A model generated the notes under the pieces. The model was not told where the DNA came from. It searched no databases and worked only from the letters and a program-made list of their open reading frames with translations. From Chloroflexota bacterium (GTDB lineage Bacteria; Chloroflexota; Anaerolineae; CG2-30-64-16): a DNA stretch of 41,155 nucleotides. Of this stretch, positions 33,965 through 41,155 are shown piece after piece; the stretch's first letter is position 1, and the number at the start of each line of letters is the position of its first letter. The translations under genes were made by a program, and so were the position numbers. The stretch lies in assembly GCA_029555885.1 (NCBI GenBank), contig JAKPQT010000228.1, positions 1-41,155 of the forward strand, in the 5' to 3' direction.

Positions 33965-35029
33965 ATGCCTGTCATTGTGGGCGTGGCATTCAGGCCCGTT
34001 ACTAAAATATACTACTTCGACCCGGCCGGAGTTGAAGACCTGGCAGCCGGGGAATATGTCGTCGTAGAGACCTCGCGCGGGCGGACGCTGGGCGAAGTGG
34101 CCCTCCCCGCACGCACAGTGGGTGACGACGAAATCAGCGGCACGCTCAAGCCGGTTGTGCGCCGCGCGACTGCCTGGGACATGGTGCAGAACGATCAGAT
34201 GTTGCACCGCGAGCCAGAGGCGCTGGCCATCTGCAAGCAGCGGGCCGCGGCCCTACGCATGGACATCAAGGTCGTCAAGGTCGAGTTCAGCTTCGATGGC
34301 GCGAGTGCAGTCGTGTATTTCACCTCGGAGCAGCGCGTGGACTTCCGCAACCTGGTGCACGATCTGTCCCAGGCGCTGCGCACGCGCGTGGAGATGCGCC
34401 AGGTGGGCGTGCGCGACGAAGCCAAGTTCATCGGTGGATTCGGCAAATGCGGCCGCGAGCTATGCTGCGCGTCGTGGCTGCGCGAGTTCACGCCCGTCTC
34501 CATCAAGATGGCGAAGGCCCAGGACCTGCCGCTCAACGCGCCGGAAGTCTCAGGCCTGTGCGGCCGCCTGCTCTGCTGCCTGTCCTACGAGAACGACTTC
34601 TATACCGAGGCGCGCAAGCAGATGCCGCGCATCAACAGCATAATCGAAACACCGCAGGGCGTGGGCAAGGTCAAGCAGGTCCACGTGCTGGCGAACTCGA
34701 TCAGCGTGCTGGTGGAGGGGCCCAACGACTCACGGCAGATGGTGGATATGGCCGTGCCGGAGCCGGAAATCGATCTGCGCACCCGGCCGCACCCTGCGGG
34801 CATGGCAGTCTCGCCTGAAATGCTGGAAGGGCTGGCCGAAGCCCCGCTGACAACGGAAGACGTGGACGCGGCAGAAGCAGGCGTTGAGACTGCCATCGAG
34901 CCAACTGCCCGCGCAGCAGACGCGGCATCTACGCAGGTCGACCGGCCCACAGGCCCGCGGGAGACGCCTGGCAGCGCAGCCCCCACAGGCCCGCGCCGCC
35001 CGCGCTCGCGGCGCCGCAAGCGCACATAA
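33965..35029 (+). CDS. ricT: PSP1-domain protein RicT (YaaT family)
   Basis: This 354-aa member of the PSP1/RicT family helps RNA maturation by RNase Y in Bacillus as part of the Y-complex. The PSP1 domain fills residues 1-270. The cysteines C162, C167, C168, C199, C204 and C205 (KCGRELCC, LCGRLLCCLSYE) fit Fe-S binding as in RicT. The last 80 residues are low-complexity and end in the basic tail RRPRSRRRKRT, probably an RNA-contact extension. CGAGGAG precedes the ATG. It follows holB by 31 bases, and a terminator closes the pair. Confidence 0.93.
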   Translation: MPVIVGVAFRPVTKIYYFDPAGVEDLAAGEYVVVETSRGRTLGEVALPARTVGDDEISGTLKPVVRRATAWDMVQNDQMLHREPEALAICKQRAAALRMDIKVVKVEFSFDGASAVVYFTSEQRVDFRNLVHDLSQALRTRVEMRQVGVRDEAKFIGGFGKCGRELCCASWLREFTPVSIKMAKAQDLPLNAPEVSGLCGRLLCCLSYENDFYTEARKQMPRINSIIETPQGVGKVKQVHVLANSISVLVEGPNDSRQMVDMAVPEPEIDLRTRPHPAGMAVSPEMLEGLAEAPLTTEDVDAAEAGVETAIEPTARAADAASTQVDRPTGPRETPGSAAPTGPRRPRSRRRKRT

Positions 35030-35047
35030 CAGCTTTCTGAGAATAAA

Positions 35048-35073
35048 CAAGCGGGCAGTTGGCTGCCCGCTTG
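35048..35073. terminator. Terminator between ricT and spoVS
   Basis: CAAGCGGGCAG pairs with CTGCCCGCTTG (11 bp; loop TTGG). The T-run is short (TTGTGCTT). It serves convergent genes. Confidence 0.75.
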
Positions 35074-35098
35074 TGCTTATGCAGTATTCCTGTGCGGA

Positions 35099-35362
35099 TC
35101 AGGCTCGCGCCTCGATGATGAGTTTGACCGCCGTGCGTTCCTTTCCTTCGATGTCGATTTCGACAAACTCGGGAAAGCAGATCAGATCGATGCCGTCCAG
35201 TGCAAGATAGTTGCGCGCAATCGCGATCGCCTTGATCGCCTGATTCACCGCGCTGGCCCCGATGGCCTGCACTTCGGCATGACGCGAATCGCGCATGACC
35301 CCGGCAATCGCGCCGGCCACCGCAGTGGAGCGAGAGTGAGCGGAGACCTTAATGACATCCAT
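35099..35362 (-). CDS. SpoVS-family protein
   Basis: This 87-aa protein has the length and sequence of SpoVS: MDVIKVSAHSRSTAVAGAIAG, IGASAVNQAIKAIAIAR, and DGIDLICFPEFVEIDIEG with RTAVKLIIEAR at the end. SpoVS belongs to the Alba-like fold and in Bacillus affects late sporulation; in non-spore-formers its role is not known, and nucleic-acid binding is plausible. AAGGAGG lies seven bases before the ATG. It stands alone, divergent from the glycan cluster. Confidence 0.93.
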   Translation of the reverse strand: MDVIKVSAHSRSTAVAGAIAGVMRDSRHAEVQAIGASAVNQAIKAIAIARNYLALDGIDLICFPEFVEIDIEGKERTAVKLIIEARA

Positions 35363-35545
35363 GGCTGCCTCCTTGCGGCACGATGTGTAACGTAGACGGT
35401 AGCGGTGTCAGCATCTGTTGTGTGCCACCCGCTCGTGATTGATTTTACACCTGTTCCGGCGCAAACGCAAGCGCCGCGCAACGAAGTTCGCCAAAATGCG
35501 CGCCAGAACACATTCCAGGTGTCAACTTTCTACTAAAAACCTTTT

Positions 35546-36661
35546 ATGCGTGTTGTTTACGTCTCGAAAGCCCTGGTCGTGGGCGCATACCAGCGCAAGC
35601 TGGAAGAACTGGTACGCGTCCCTGGCCTGGAGCTAACCGCCATCGTGCCCGCAACCTGGCAGGAGGGCCGCACCGCCCTGCACCTCGAACGTGCGCACAC
35701 GGCAGGCTACGAGCTCATCATTGCGCCGCTGGCCTTCAACGGCCAGTTCCACCTCCACTTCTACCCCACGCTGGGCCGCCTGTTGCGCAGGCTGCGGCCT
35801 GACGTGCTCCACATGGACGAGGAACCGTACAACCTCGCAACCTGGCACGCGCTGGCCGCAGGCGCGCGCGCAGGTGCGCGGAGCCTCTTCTTCACCTGGC
35901 AGAACCTATCCCGGCGCTATCCGTGGCCCTTCCGCCGCATCGAGCAGGTTAACTATCGCCGCGCGGCTTACGCGCTGGCGGGCAACCAGGATGCCGTCGC
36001 CGTGCTGCGCGGCAAGGGTTACACCGGTCCCGTCGCGGTCATCCCGCAGTTCGGGGTCGATCCTGAGCTCTTTGCCCCGGAACCGCGCCCGGACAACCCC
36101 CACTTCACCATCGGCTATGCGGGGCGGCTCGTCCCGGAGAAGGGCGTGGATGTGCTGCTGCGCGCCTGTGCCCGGCTGACCGCGGCGACTTGGGAGGTGC
36201 GGCTGCTCGGCGACGGACCCACGCGAGAAGAGTTGGCCGCGCTGGCCGCAGAGCTGGGCATCCGCAACCGGGTGCATTTTCTGGAGCGGCTGCCTTCGAC
36301 GGAGATGGCCGGATTCTATCGGGCGCTGGATGCGCTGGTGCTACCCTCAGTCAGCCGCCCCAACTGGGTAGAGCAATTCGGTCGCGTGCTCATCGAGGCG
36401 ATGGCCTGCGGCGTGCCTGTGGTCGGCTCGAACTGCGGCGAGATCCCGCACGTGATCGGTGATGCGGGCCTGGTCTTTCCCGAGGGAGAGGCTGAGGCGC
36501 TGGCGGACGCGCTCGCCGCGCTGGCAGATGACCCCACGCGGCGCGCCGCGCTGGCGGGGAGGGGCCGGGCGCGCGTGCTGGCACAGTTTACGCAGACGCA
36601 AGTCGCCGCGGCGACCGCGCGCGTCTATGCGGAGATGGTTGTCCCAGCCAGACAAGTCTAA
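35546..36661 (+). CDS. Glycosyltransferase family 4 (first)
   Basis: This 371-aa retaining GT-B enzyme begins MRVVYVSKALVVGAYQ. Its acceptor domain fills the first half; the nucleotide-sugar domain shows GYAGRLVPEKGVDVLL, LLGDGPTREEL, and the glutamate pair in EQFGRVLIEAMACGVPVVGS. No good ribosome site precedes the ATG (only TAAAAACCTTTT), so it may be leaderless or weakly expressed. It opens a plus-strand cluster of glycan genes. Sugar and acceptor are unknown. Confidence 0.92.
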   Translation: MRVVYVSKALVVGAYQRKLEELVRVPGLELTAIVPATWQEGRTALHLERAHTAGYELIIAPLAFNGQFHLHFYPTLGRLLRRLRPDVLHMDEEPYNLATWHALAAGARAGARSLFFTWQNLSRRYPWPFRRIEQVNYRRAAYALAGNQDAVAVLRGKGYTGPVAVIPQFGVDPELFAPEPRPDNPHFTIGYAGRLVPEKGVDVLLRACARLTAATWEVRLLGDGPTREELAALAAELGIRNRVHFLERLPSTEMAGFYRALDALVLPSVSRPNWVEQFGRVLIEAMACGVPVVGSNCGEIPHVIGDAGLVFPEGEAEALADALAALADDPTRRAALAGRGRARVLAQFTQTQVAAATARVYAEMVVPARQV

Positions 36662-36733
36662 CCGCACAGACGCGAAGAACGCCAAGGTGCTGAAAAGTAA
36701 GTGCTCTTCGCGTCCTTAGCGTCTTCGCGGTTC
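36660..36733. repeat. Imperfect inverted repeat of GACGCGAAG type
   Basis: The left arm from 36660 (AACCGCACAGACGCGAAG...) and right arm up to 36733 (...GCGTCTTCGCGGTT) match with a few mismatches. Each arm is itself a loose 10-base repeat of GACGCnAAG. It sits directly before the promoter of the next gene. Confidence 0.6.
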
Positions 36734-36745
36734 GACTTCACCCTG

Positions 36746-36754
36746 TGCTATAAT
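36746..36754 (+). promoter_or_regulatory. Extended -10 promoter giving a leaderless transcript
   Basis: TGCTATAAT is a perfect extended -10. Seven bases further, at 36761, is the ATG of the second GT4 gene, which would then be the first transcribed codon. There is no -35 and no ribosome site. Confidence 0.65.
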
Positions 36755-36760
36755 GCGCGC

Positions 36761-37954
36761 ATGTCATCCGGCCGCGCATCCAGCAGTCCCGAGTCCCTTT
36801 GCCGCATCGGTTTGAACGCACACCTGCTGTCGCTGACCCAGTCGTATCGGGGGGCCGGCATCAACGGCTACATCTACCAGCTCTTGCGTCATCTGCCGGA
36901 GGTGGCCGGCGCAGGATATCCTTTCCGCTACATCGCTTACCTGCACGAACCGGCATTCGTCGCACCGGCCGGAATGAACGTAGTGCGCTCTCGTTGGGAT
37001 ACGCGTAGCCCCTGGCGGCGCATTGCCTGGGAGCAAACGCAACTGGCGCTTCTTTCGCGCAACGCAGACCTGTTGCATGGCCTGGCTTTTGCGGCCCCGC
37101 TGGCCGCAGCCTGTCCGACAGTGATTACCGTGCACGACTTGAGTTTCCTGCGCTACCCGCATGCCTTCCGCGCGTTCAACCGGCGCTACCTGAGCCTGTT
37201 TGCCCGGCTCTCGACCCGGCGGGCGGCGCGCGTGATTGCCGTCTCCGAGAGCACGCGGCAGGATGTCATCGCGCTGTGCGGCGTCCCAGCCGAGCGCGTC
37301 GTCACCGTTCCCAACGGCGTCGGCGCCGAGTTTCAGCCGGCCGCGCCCGCCGAAGTGGCCGCCTTCCGCGCGGCCAGGGGCTTGCCCGACCGCTTCATCC
37401 TCTTCCTGGGTACGCTGGAACCGCGCAAGAACCTCCGGCGGCTGCTCGAAGCCTATGCCAGCCTGCGTGCGCACCACGGTGCGGCCCTCCCGCCGCTAGT
37501 CATTGCGGGCGGCAAGGGCTGGTTTTACGAAGAAATCTACGCGGCCGCGGCCGAGCTGGCCCTCCTTGATGCTGTGATCTTCCCCGGCTACATCCCCGCC
37601 GAAGACCTCCCCTGGTGGTATCGTGCGGCGGAGTTGTTCGTCTATCCGTCCATCTACGAAGGGTTTGGCCTGCCGGTGCTCGAAGCGATGGCGTGCGGCA
37701 CGCCGGTCGTCACGTCCACCGCATCTTCGCTGCCCGAAGTGGCCGGGGATGCCGCGCGGCTCGTCCCGCCGGAGGACACGGACGCGCTGGCTGATGCGAT
37801 AGACGGCGTGCTGTCTACGCCTGTATTACGAGAGCAGATGTGCGAGGCCGGGCTGCGCCAGGCCGCCCGCTTTTCCTGGAGTGCGACGGCGCGGAGCACT
37901 GCGGAGGTCTACCGGGCGGCCCTGAGCCTGCCCGCAGCGGGAGGCGCGGCATGA
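36761..37954 (+). CDS. Glycosyltransferase family 4 (second)
   Basis: This is a 397-aa GT-B enzyme of the mannosyltransferase-like group. RGAGINGYIYQLLRHL binds the acceptor side; TVHDLSFLRYPHAF, ISES/AVSESTRQDVI and VPNGVGAEF are typical. FLGTLEPRKNLRRLLEAYA and YEGFGLPVLEAMACGTPVV carry the sugar-nucleotide site and EX7E pair. Its ATG has no ribosome site and lies at the predicted transcript start. It overlaps the next gene by ATGA, so all three genes onward are probably one unit. Confidence 0.93.
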   Translation: MSSGRASSSPESLCRIGLNAHLLSLTQSYRGAGINGYIYQLLRHLPEVAGAGYPFRYIAYLHEPAFVAPAGMNVVRSRWDTRSPWRRIAWEQTQLALLSRNADLLHGLAFAAPLAAACPTVITVHDLSFLRYPHAFRAFNRRYLSLFARLSTRRAARVIAVSESTRQDVIALCGVPAERVVTVPNGVGAEFQPAAPAEVAAFRAARGLPDRFILFLGTLEPRKNLRRLLEAYASLRAHHGAALPPLVIAGGKGWFYEEIYAAAAELALLDAVIFPGYIPAEDLPWWYRAAELFVYPSIYEGFGLPVLEAMACGTPVVTSTASSLPEVAGDAARLVPPEDTDALADAIDGVLSTPVLREQMCEAGLRQAARFSWSATARSTAEVYRAALSLPAAGGAA

Positions 37955-39378
37955 GCCGAGATGTCCGCAAGTGGATGCCGTGGGTGACCGCGGTCACCGA
38001 TGTGCTGCTCATCGTGGCGGCCCTCGGCATTGCCTATTGGCTGCGCTACGACCTCCAGCTCTTCCGCTCGGTCGATCCCGCCAACAACGTCCCGTTCACC
38101 GTGTACCTGCCGCTGGTCGCCCTGCTCACGGTCATCTGGCTGGCGGCCAGCCGCCGTGAGGGTGCATACGATGTGCGCCGCGGCCGGCCCCTGCTGGATG
38201 AGCTCTATTCGGTCATCAGCGCCACCACGCTCGCCATCATGCTGATGGTCGTGCTGGTCTTCTTCTATCGCCGCCTGTTCTATTCGCGCATCATCTTCGT
38301 GTACGCGGGCATTGCCATCGTCGTGCTCGTCGGGATTGCGCGCATCATCCGCCAGGTCGTGCTTACGCGGCTCCGGCAGGCGGGCCAGGGTGTCGATCGG
38401 GTGGTGATTATCGGCGCGGGCGAGGTCGGCCGCACGGTCATCCGCAATCTCATCGCGCAGCCGGAATTAGGCTATCGCGTCATCGGCTTCCTTGACGACA
38501 ACCCGGTTAAGAGCACGACCGACATCGGCCCGATCCGCGCGCTCGGCCCGTTAGACAACCTGCCCGAGGTTATCCGCGAACACGCCATCGACCAGGTGAT
38601 CATCACGCTGCCGTGGCAGTATCACCGCAAGACGGTGCGCCTGGTGACTGATTCGGAGCATGCCGGGGTACGCGCCCGCGTCGTGCCGGACCTGTTCCAG
38701 TTGAGCCTCGGCGGGGTAGACGTGGAGGCCATCAACGGGATTCCGCTCATCAGCATCAAGCAGACCACGCTGACCGGCCTGAACCTGGCGCTCAAGCGCA
38801 TCGTGGACGTGCTCATTGCCGGCGCGGTGCTGTTGCTCGGCTCGCCCGCATGGCTGCTCATCGCGCTGGCCATCAAGCTGGATTCGCGCGGGCCGGTCCT
38901 GTTCAAGCAGGAGCGCGTCGGGCGCCACGGCCACCCGTTCACCGTGTACAAGTTCCGGTCGATGTACGTAGACGCGGAGCAGCGCCTCGAAGAGCTGCGC
39001 GCCCAGAATGAAGCCAGCGGCCCGTTGTTCAAGGTACGCGATGACCCGCGGCGTACGCGCGTGGGCCGTCTCATCCGCACCACCAGTCTCGACGAAATCC
39101 CCCAGTTTCTCAATGTGCTGCGCGGGGAGATGAGCATTGTCGGCCCGCGGCCCGGCTTGCCGAACGAAGTTGCTCAGTACCAGGAATGGCATCACAAGCG
39201 TCTCCAGGTGCTGCCGGGCATCACCGGCATGTGGCAGGTGAGCGGGCGCAGCAACCTGACATTCGACGAGATGGTGATGCTGGACATCTACTACGCCGAG
39301 AACTGGTCCCTCAGCCTGGACCTGCGCATCATGCTGCGCACTATCCCCCAGATTCTCTTCGGCGACGGAGCTTACTGA
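37951..39378 (+). CDS. Polyprenyl-phosphate sugar-1-phosphate transferase (WbaP/WcaJ-like)
   Basis: This 475-aa membrane enzyme starts a lipid-linked glycan by moving sugar-1-phosphate to undecaprenyl (or similar) phosphate. Four to five helices come first (about 13-125). A Rossmann-like CoA-binding domain follows (VVIIGAGEVGRTVIRNL). One more helix leads to the catalytic bacterial sugar-transferase domain with KRIVDVLIAG, YKFRSMYVDAE, TSLDEIPQFLNVLRGEMS, VGPRPGLP and GITGMWQVSGRS. Length and order are those of the exopolysaccharide EpsL/WcaJ group. ATGA overlap with the preceding GT4. Confidence 0.95.
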   Translation: MSRDVRKWMPWVTAVTDVLLIVAALGIAYWLRYDLQLFRSVDPANNVPFTVYLPLVALLTVIWLAASRREGAYDVRRGRPLLDELYSVISATTLAIMLMVVLVFFYRRLFYSRIIFVYAGIAIVVLVGIARIIRQVVLTRLRQAGQGVDRVVIIGAGEVGRTVIRNLIAQPELGYRVIGFLDDNPVKSTTDIGPIRALGPLDNLPEVIREHAIDQVIITLPWQYHRKTVRLVTDSEHAGVRARVVPDLFQLSLGGVDVEAINGIPLISIKQTTLTGLNLALKRIVDVLIAGAVLLLGSPAWLLIALAIKLDSRGPVLFKQERVGRHGHPFTVYKFRSMYVDAEQRLEELRAQNEASGPLFKVRDDPRRTRVGRLIRTTSLDEIPQFLNVLRGEMSIVGPRPGLPNEVAQYQEWHHKRLQVLPGITGMWQVSGRSNLTFDEMVMLDIYYAENWSLSLDLRIMLRTIPQILFGDGAY

Positions 39379-39381
39379 CCG

Positions 39382-40554
39382 ATGAATCAAGATGCCCCGA
39401 CTGCACCCATGACGCAGCGGAATCACTTGCCCCATATCACGATCCTGACCGCCAACGCCGGCGGCGGGCATCGCGCCGCGGCGCATAGCCTGGCTGAAGC
39501 CCTGGACGGCCGGGCTTACGTAACTTATCTGAGCTTGATGGATGACTACGCGCCTTTCCCCATCAACACTTGGTCGGCCACCTACGGGCCCTGGGTCAAT
39601 TACACCCCCTGGCTTTACCGCCTGGTCTACCGCTACGGCTCGTCGCGCGACCGGGTTCTAATGACCGAGCGGGCCGTCTATCCGCTCATCCGCCCCTGGG
39701 TGGAGAAGGGGATGCTCAGCGTCAACCCGGACCTGTTCATCAGCGTTCACCCGCTGCACACGGATGTGCCGATCTGGATTCTGCAGCAGGCCGGCCGCCG
39801 GGTTCCATTCATGACCGTGGTCACGGACCCGGTCACGCCGCCGGTGGCCTGGTTCTGTCCGGAAGTGGACCTGTGCATCGTGGCAACAGAGGAGGCGCGC
39901 AGCGTGGCGCTGGGCTGCGGCATGGCCCCGCACAAGGTGAGGGTGATCGGCCTGCCCATCCGTCCAGCTTTCCAGGCGGCGCGCGGCCAGTCGAGAACCG
40001 AAATGCGCCGGCGACTGGGCCTCGCGCCGGAACGCCCGCTGGTGCTGCTGACGGGCGGCGGCGCGGGCATTGGCCGGCTGCGCCCGCTGGCGCTGGCAAT
40101 CACGCGCGGGCTGGCAGACCATCCCGCCAGCCCACAACTCGCCATCATCGCCGGACGCAACCGGGAACTCCAGCTATTGCTGCGCGCCGAACGCTGGCCC
40201 ATTCCGGTCCAGGTGTTGGGGTTCGTCAACAACATGCCCGAATGGCTGGCCGCGACGGACCTGCTTATTTCGAAGGCCGGGCCGGCCACGATCGCGGAGG
40301 CCGCGTGCATGGGCGTGCCGCTGATCATCACCGATTACGTGCCCGGCCAAGAGATCGGCAACGTCGAGTGGGTGCAGCGCCACAATGTCGGCCTGTACGA
40401 GCCCAGCACGCAGGGCATCGCACGCGTGGTCGCTGACCTGCTGCGGCCTGGCAACCCTGAGCTGGCGCGCATGGCCGAGCGTGCGCTGGCGACGGCACGG
40501 CCCGATGCGGCGCGAGAGATTGCAGACGCGGCGTTGGGCTTGTTGCAGATGTAA
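39382..40554 (+). CDS. MGDG-synthase-like glycosyltransferase (GT28)
   Basis: This 390-aa protein matches diacylglycerol glucosyl/galactosyltransferases of the MGDG-synthase family. ILTANAGGGHRAAAHSLAEAL is the lipid-binding start, SVHPLHTDVPIW and VVTDPVTPPVAWF follow. The GT28 half shows LLTGGGAGIGRLRPLA, GFVNNMPEWLAATDLLISKAGPATIAEA and ACMGVPLIITDYVPGQE. It probably makes a glycosyl-diacylglycerol membrane lipid, or else a MurG-like step on another lipid. It begins three bases after the sugar transferase. Confidence 0.9.
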   Translation: MNQDAPTAPMTQRNHLPHITILTANAGGGHRAAAHSLAEALDGRAYVTYLSLMDDYAPFPINTWSATYGPWVNYTPWLYRLVYRYGSSRDRVLMTERAVYPLIRPWVEKGMLSVNPDLFISVHPLHTDVPIWILQQAGRRVPFMTVVTDPVTPPVAWFCPEVDLCIVATEEARSVALGCGMAPHKVRVIGLPIRPAFQAARGQSRTEMRRRLGLAPERPLVLLTGGGAGIGRLRPLALAITRGLADHPASPQLAIIAGRNRELQLLLRAERWPIPVQVLGFVNNMPEWLAATDLLISKAGPATIAEAACMGVPLIITDYVPGQEIGNVEWVQRHNVGLYEPSTQGIARVVADLLRPGNPELARMAERALATARPDAAREIADAALGLLQM

Positions 40555-40572
40555 CCGCACCCGTCCCGCGGG

Positions 40573-40592
40573 CATCTATGAAAAAATAGATG
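40573..40592 (+). repeat. Small A-loop hairpin before the OsmC gene
   Basis: CATCTAT pairs with ATAGATG around GAAAAA. Without a T-run it is not a clear terminator; it may lie in the OsmC leader. Confidence 0.35.
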
Positions 40593-40614
40593 ATACGATG
40601 AAGGGAGACCACCA

Positions 40615-41046
40615 ATGACCAACGCGAATGTAACCTGGGTAGAAGATATGATGTTTGTAGCGCAGGGCGATTCGGGCCATGCGATTGTGATGGATGCCGG
40701 GGAGTCCGCCGGCGGGCATGACCTGGGCTCGCGGCCGATGGAAGTGCTGTTGATGGGCCTGCTCGGCTGCACCTCGATGGACGTTATCAGCATCCTGAAG
40801 AAGAAGCGCCAGCCGGTCGAGGGGCTGAAGGTCTTTGCCACCGGCGACCGCAACCCAGAGAACCCGATGTATTACATGCACATCCACCTCGAATACGTCG
40901 CCTATGGCAAGGTGGACGAGCAGGCGTTGGCCCGCGCCGTGGAACTCTCCGAGACGAAGTATTGCGGCGCGTCGGCCAGCCTGAAGGGCGTCGCGAAGAT
41001 CACTACCAGCATCCGCATCGAGCCGGGACCCACGGCTGCTGCGTAA
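40615..41046 (+). CDS. OsmC-family protein (YhfA-like)
   Basis: This 143-aa OsmC/Ohr-fold protein has two reactive cysteines, C52 (LLGCTSMDV) and C117 (KYCGASASL), that in the family reduce organic hydroperoxides. The YhfA/OsmC group keeps DLGSRPMEVLLMGLLGC as here. AAGGGAG precedes the ATG. It follows the glycan operon by 60 bases and probably belongs to a separate stress or housekeeping function. Peroxidase activity is inferred. Confidence 0.92.
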   Translation: MTNANVTWVEDMMFVAQGDSGHAIVMDAGESAGGHDLGSRPMEVLLMGLLGCTSMDVISILKKKRQPVEGLKVFATGDRNPENPMYYMHIHLEYVAYGKVDEQALARAVELSETKYCGASASLKGVAKITTSIRIEPGPTAAA

Positions 41047-41053
41047 GAGGGTG

Positions 41054-41155
41054 ATGATGCCGTCTGCCACACCTCCGCACAAACAAGGGACAGTGGCCCC
41101 TGTGCAGAAGCACACCGCCACGCGCTCGCCGGCGTTTCGCATCCTCCTGGGCCTG
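41054..41155 (+). CDS. Start of an unidentified gene (cut by window edge)
   Basis: A frame with GAGGGTG before ATGATG (41054 or 41057; GTG 41051 also possible) stays open for 34 codons to the window end. It reads MMPSATPPHKQGTVAP and ends SPAFRILLGL, like a cytoplasmic tail leading to a first membrane helix. No family can be assigned. Confidence 0.45.
   Translation, partial: MMPSATPPHKQGTVAPVQKHTATRSPAFRILLGL

Noticed and set aside
36729..36737. GGTTCGACT resembling a tRNA T-loop
   Set aside because: The flanking bases do not form a five-pair T-stem and no acceptor or anticodon arm is present.
1..41155. CRISPR arrays, rRNA or tRNA genes, insertion sequences with transposase
   Set aside because: No regularly spaced direct repeats, no RNA gene signatures and no transposase-like frames were seen; the mobile signals are limited to small palindromic repeats and one decayed toxin-antitoxin pair.

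Overview
The window is GC-rich, densely coded bacterial chromosome, most likely from the phylum Chloroflexota (an Anaerolineae-like lineage). This rests on several things seen together. There are threonine/proline-rich lipoproteins and a secreted protein with a short LPLVQRP motif of a kind common in exported Chloroflexota proteins. A SpoVS homologue occurs without other sporulation genes. Gram-positive-style control elements are present: a T-box, a Rex site and CGAAC-N4-GTTCG-like SOS boxes. A MacAB-type exporter is present in what is probably a single-membrane cell. The phylum is an inference; no rRNA is present.

Layout. (1) 1-7617, all minus strand: an exporter operon (MacA-like adaptor, ABC ATPase, FtsX-type permease) runs almost without gaps into a surface lipoprotein with an SH3b domain and a beta-propeller. 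A secreted protein and a paralogous lipoprotein follow, and then recA, which is cut by the window edge. A 126-bp inverted-repeat element sits at the start of the last lipoprotein gene. (2) 7778-17981, plus strand: the redox repressor gene rex with its own operator, a two-CBS-domain protein, a B12-binding/radical SAM protein, a four-subunit 2-oxoacid:ferredoxin oxidoreductase (VOR type), a PLP aminotransferase, a second two-CBS protein, a ThiF/MoeB-type E1 enzyme and a double GNAT protein. Together the core genes suit amino-acid oxidation: transamination to a 2-oxoacid, then ferredoxin-linked oxidation to an acyl-CoA. A strong terminator ends the block.

(3) 18019-23250: a consensus promoter and a complete T-box leader control aspartokinase, homoserine dehydrogenase, aspartate-semialdehyde dehydrogenase and an unrecognised HAD-like protein. 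(4) 23261-28477: a GT2 glycosyltransferase, a flippase-like membrane protein, an S9 peptidase, an HD hydrolase, and a decayed toxin-antitoxin pair (toxin truncated, antitoxin intact). (5) 28480-35362: a lipoprotein with PEGA-like repeats, a small MscS channel, a MaoC hydratase, imidazolonepropionase, DNA polymerase III delta-prime, RicT and SpoVS. (6) 35546-41155: envelope glycan and glycolipid genes (two GT4 enzymes, a polyprenyl-phosphate sugar-1-phosphate transferase, an MGDG-synthase-like GT28), an OsmC-family protein and the first codons of another gene.

Small palindromic and dispersed repeats recur in the gaps. Several promoters are placed so that transcripts would be leaderless. The points most worth checking are the T-box with conflicting codon and discriminator signals, the exporter-linked propeller lipoproteins, the repeat element that supplies a start codon, and the HAD-like protein whose motifs are out of order.
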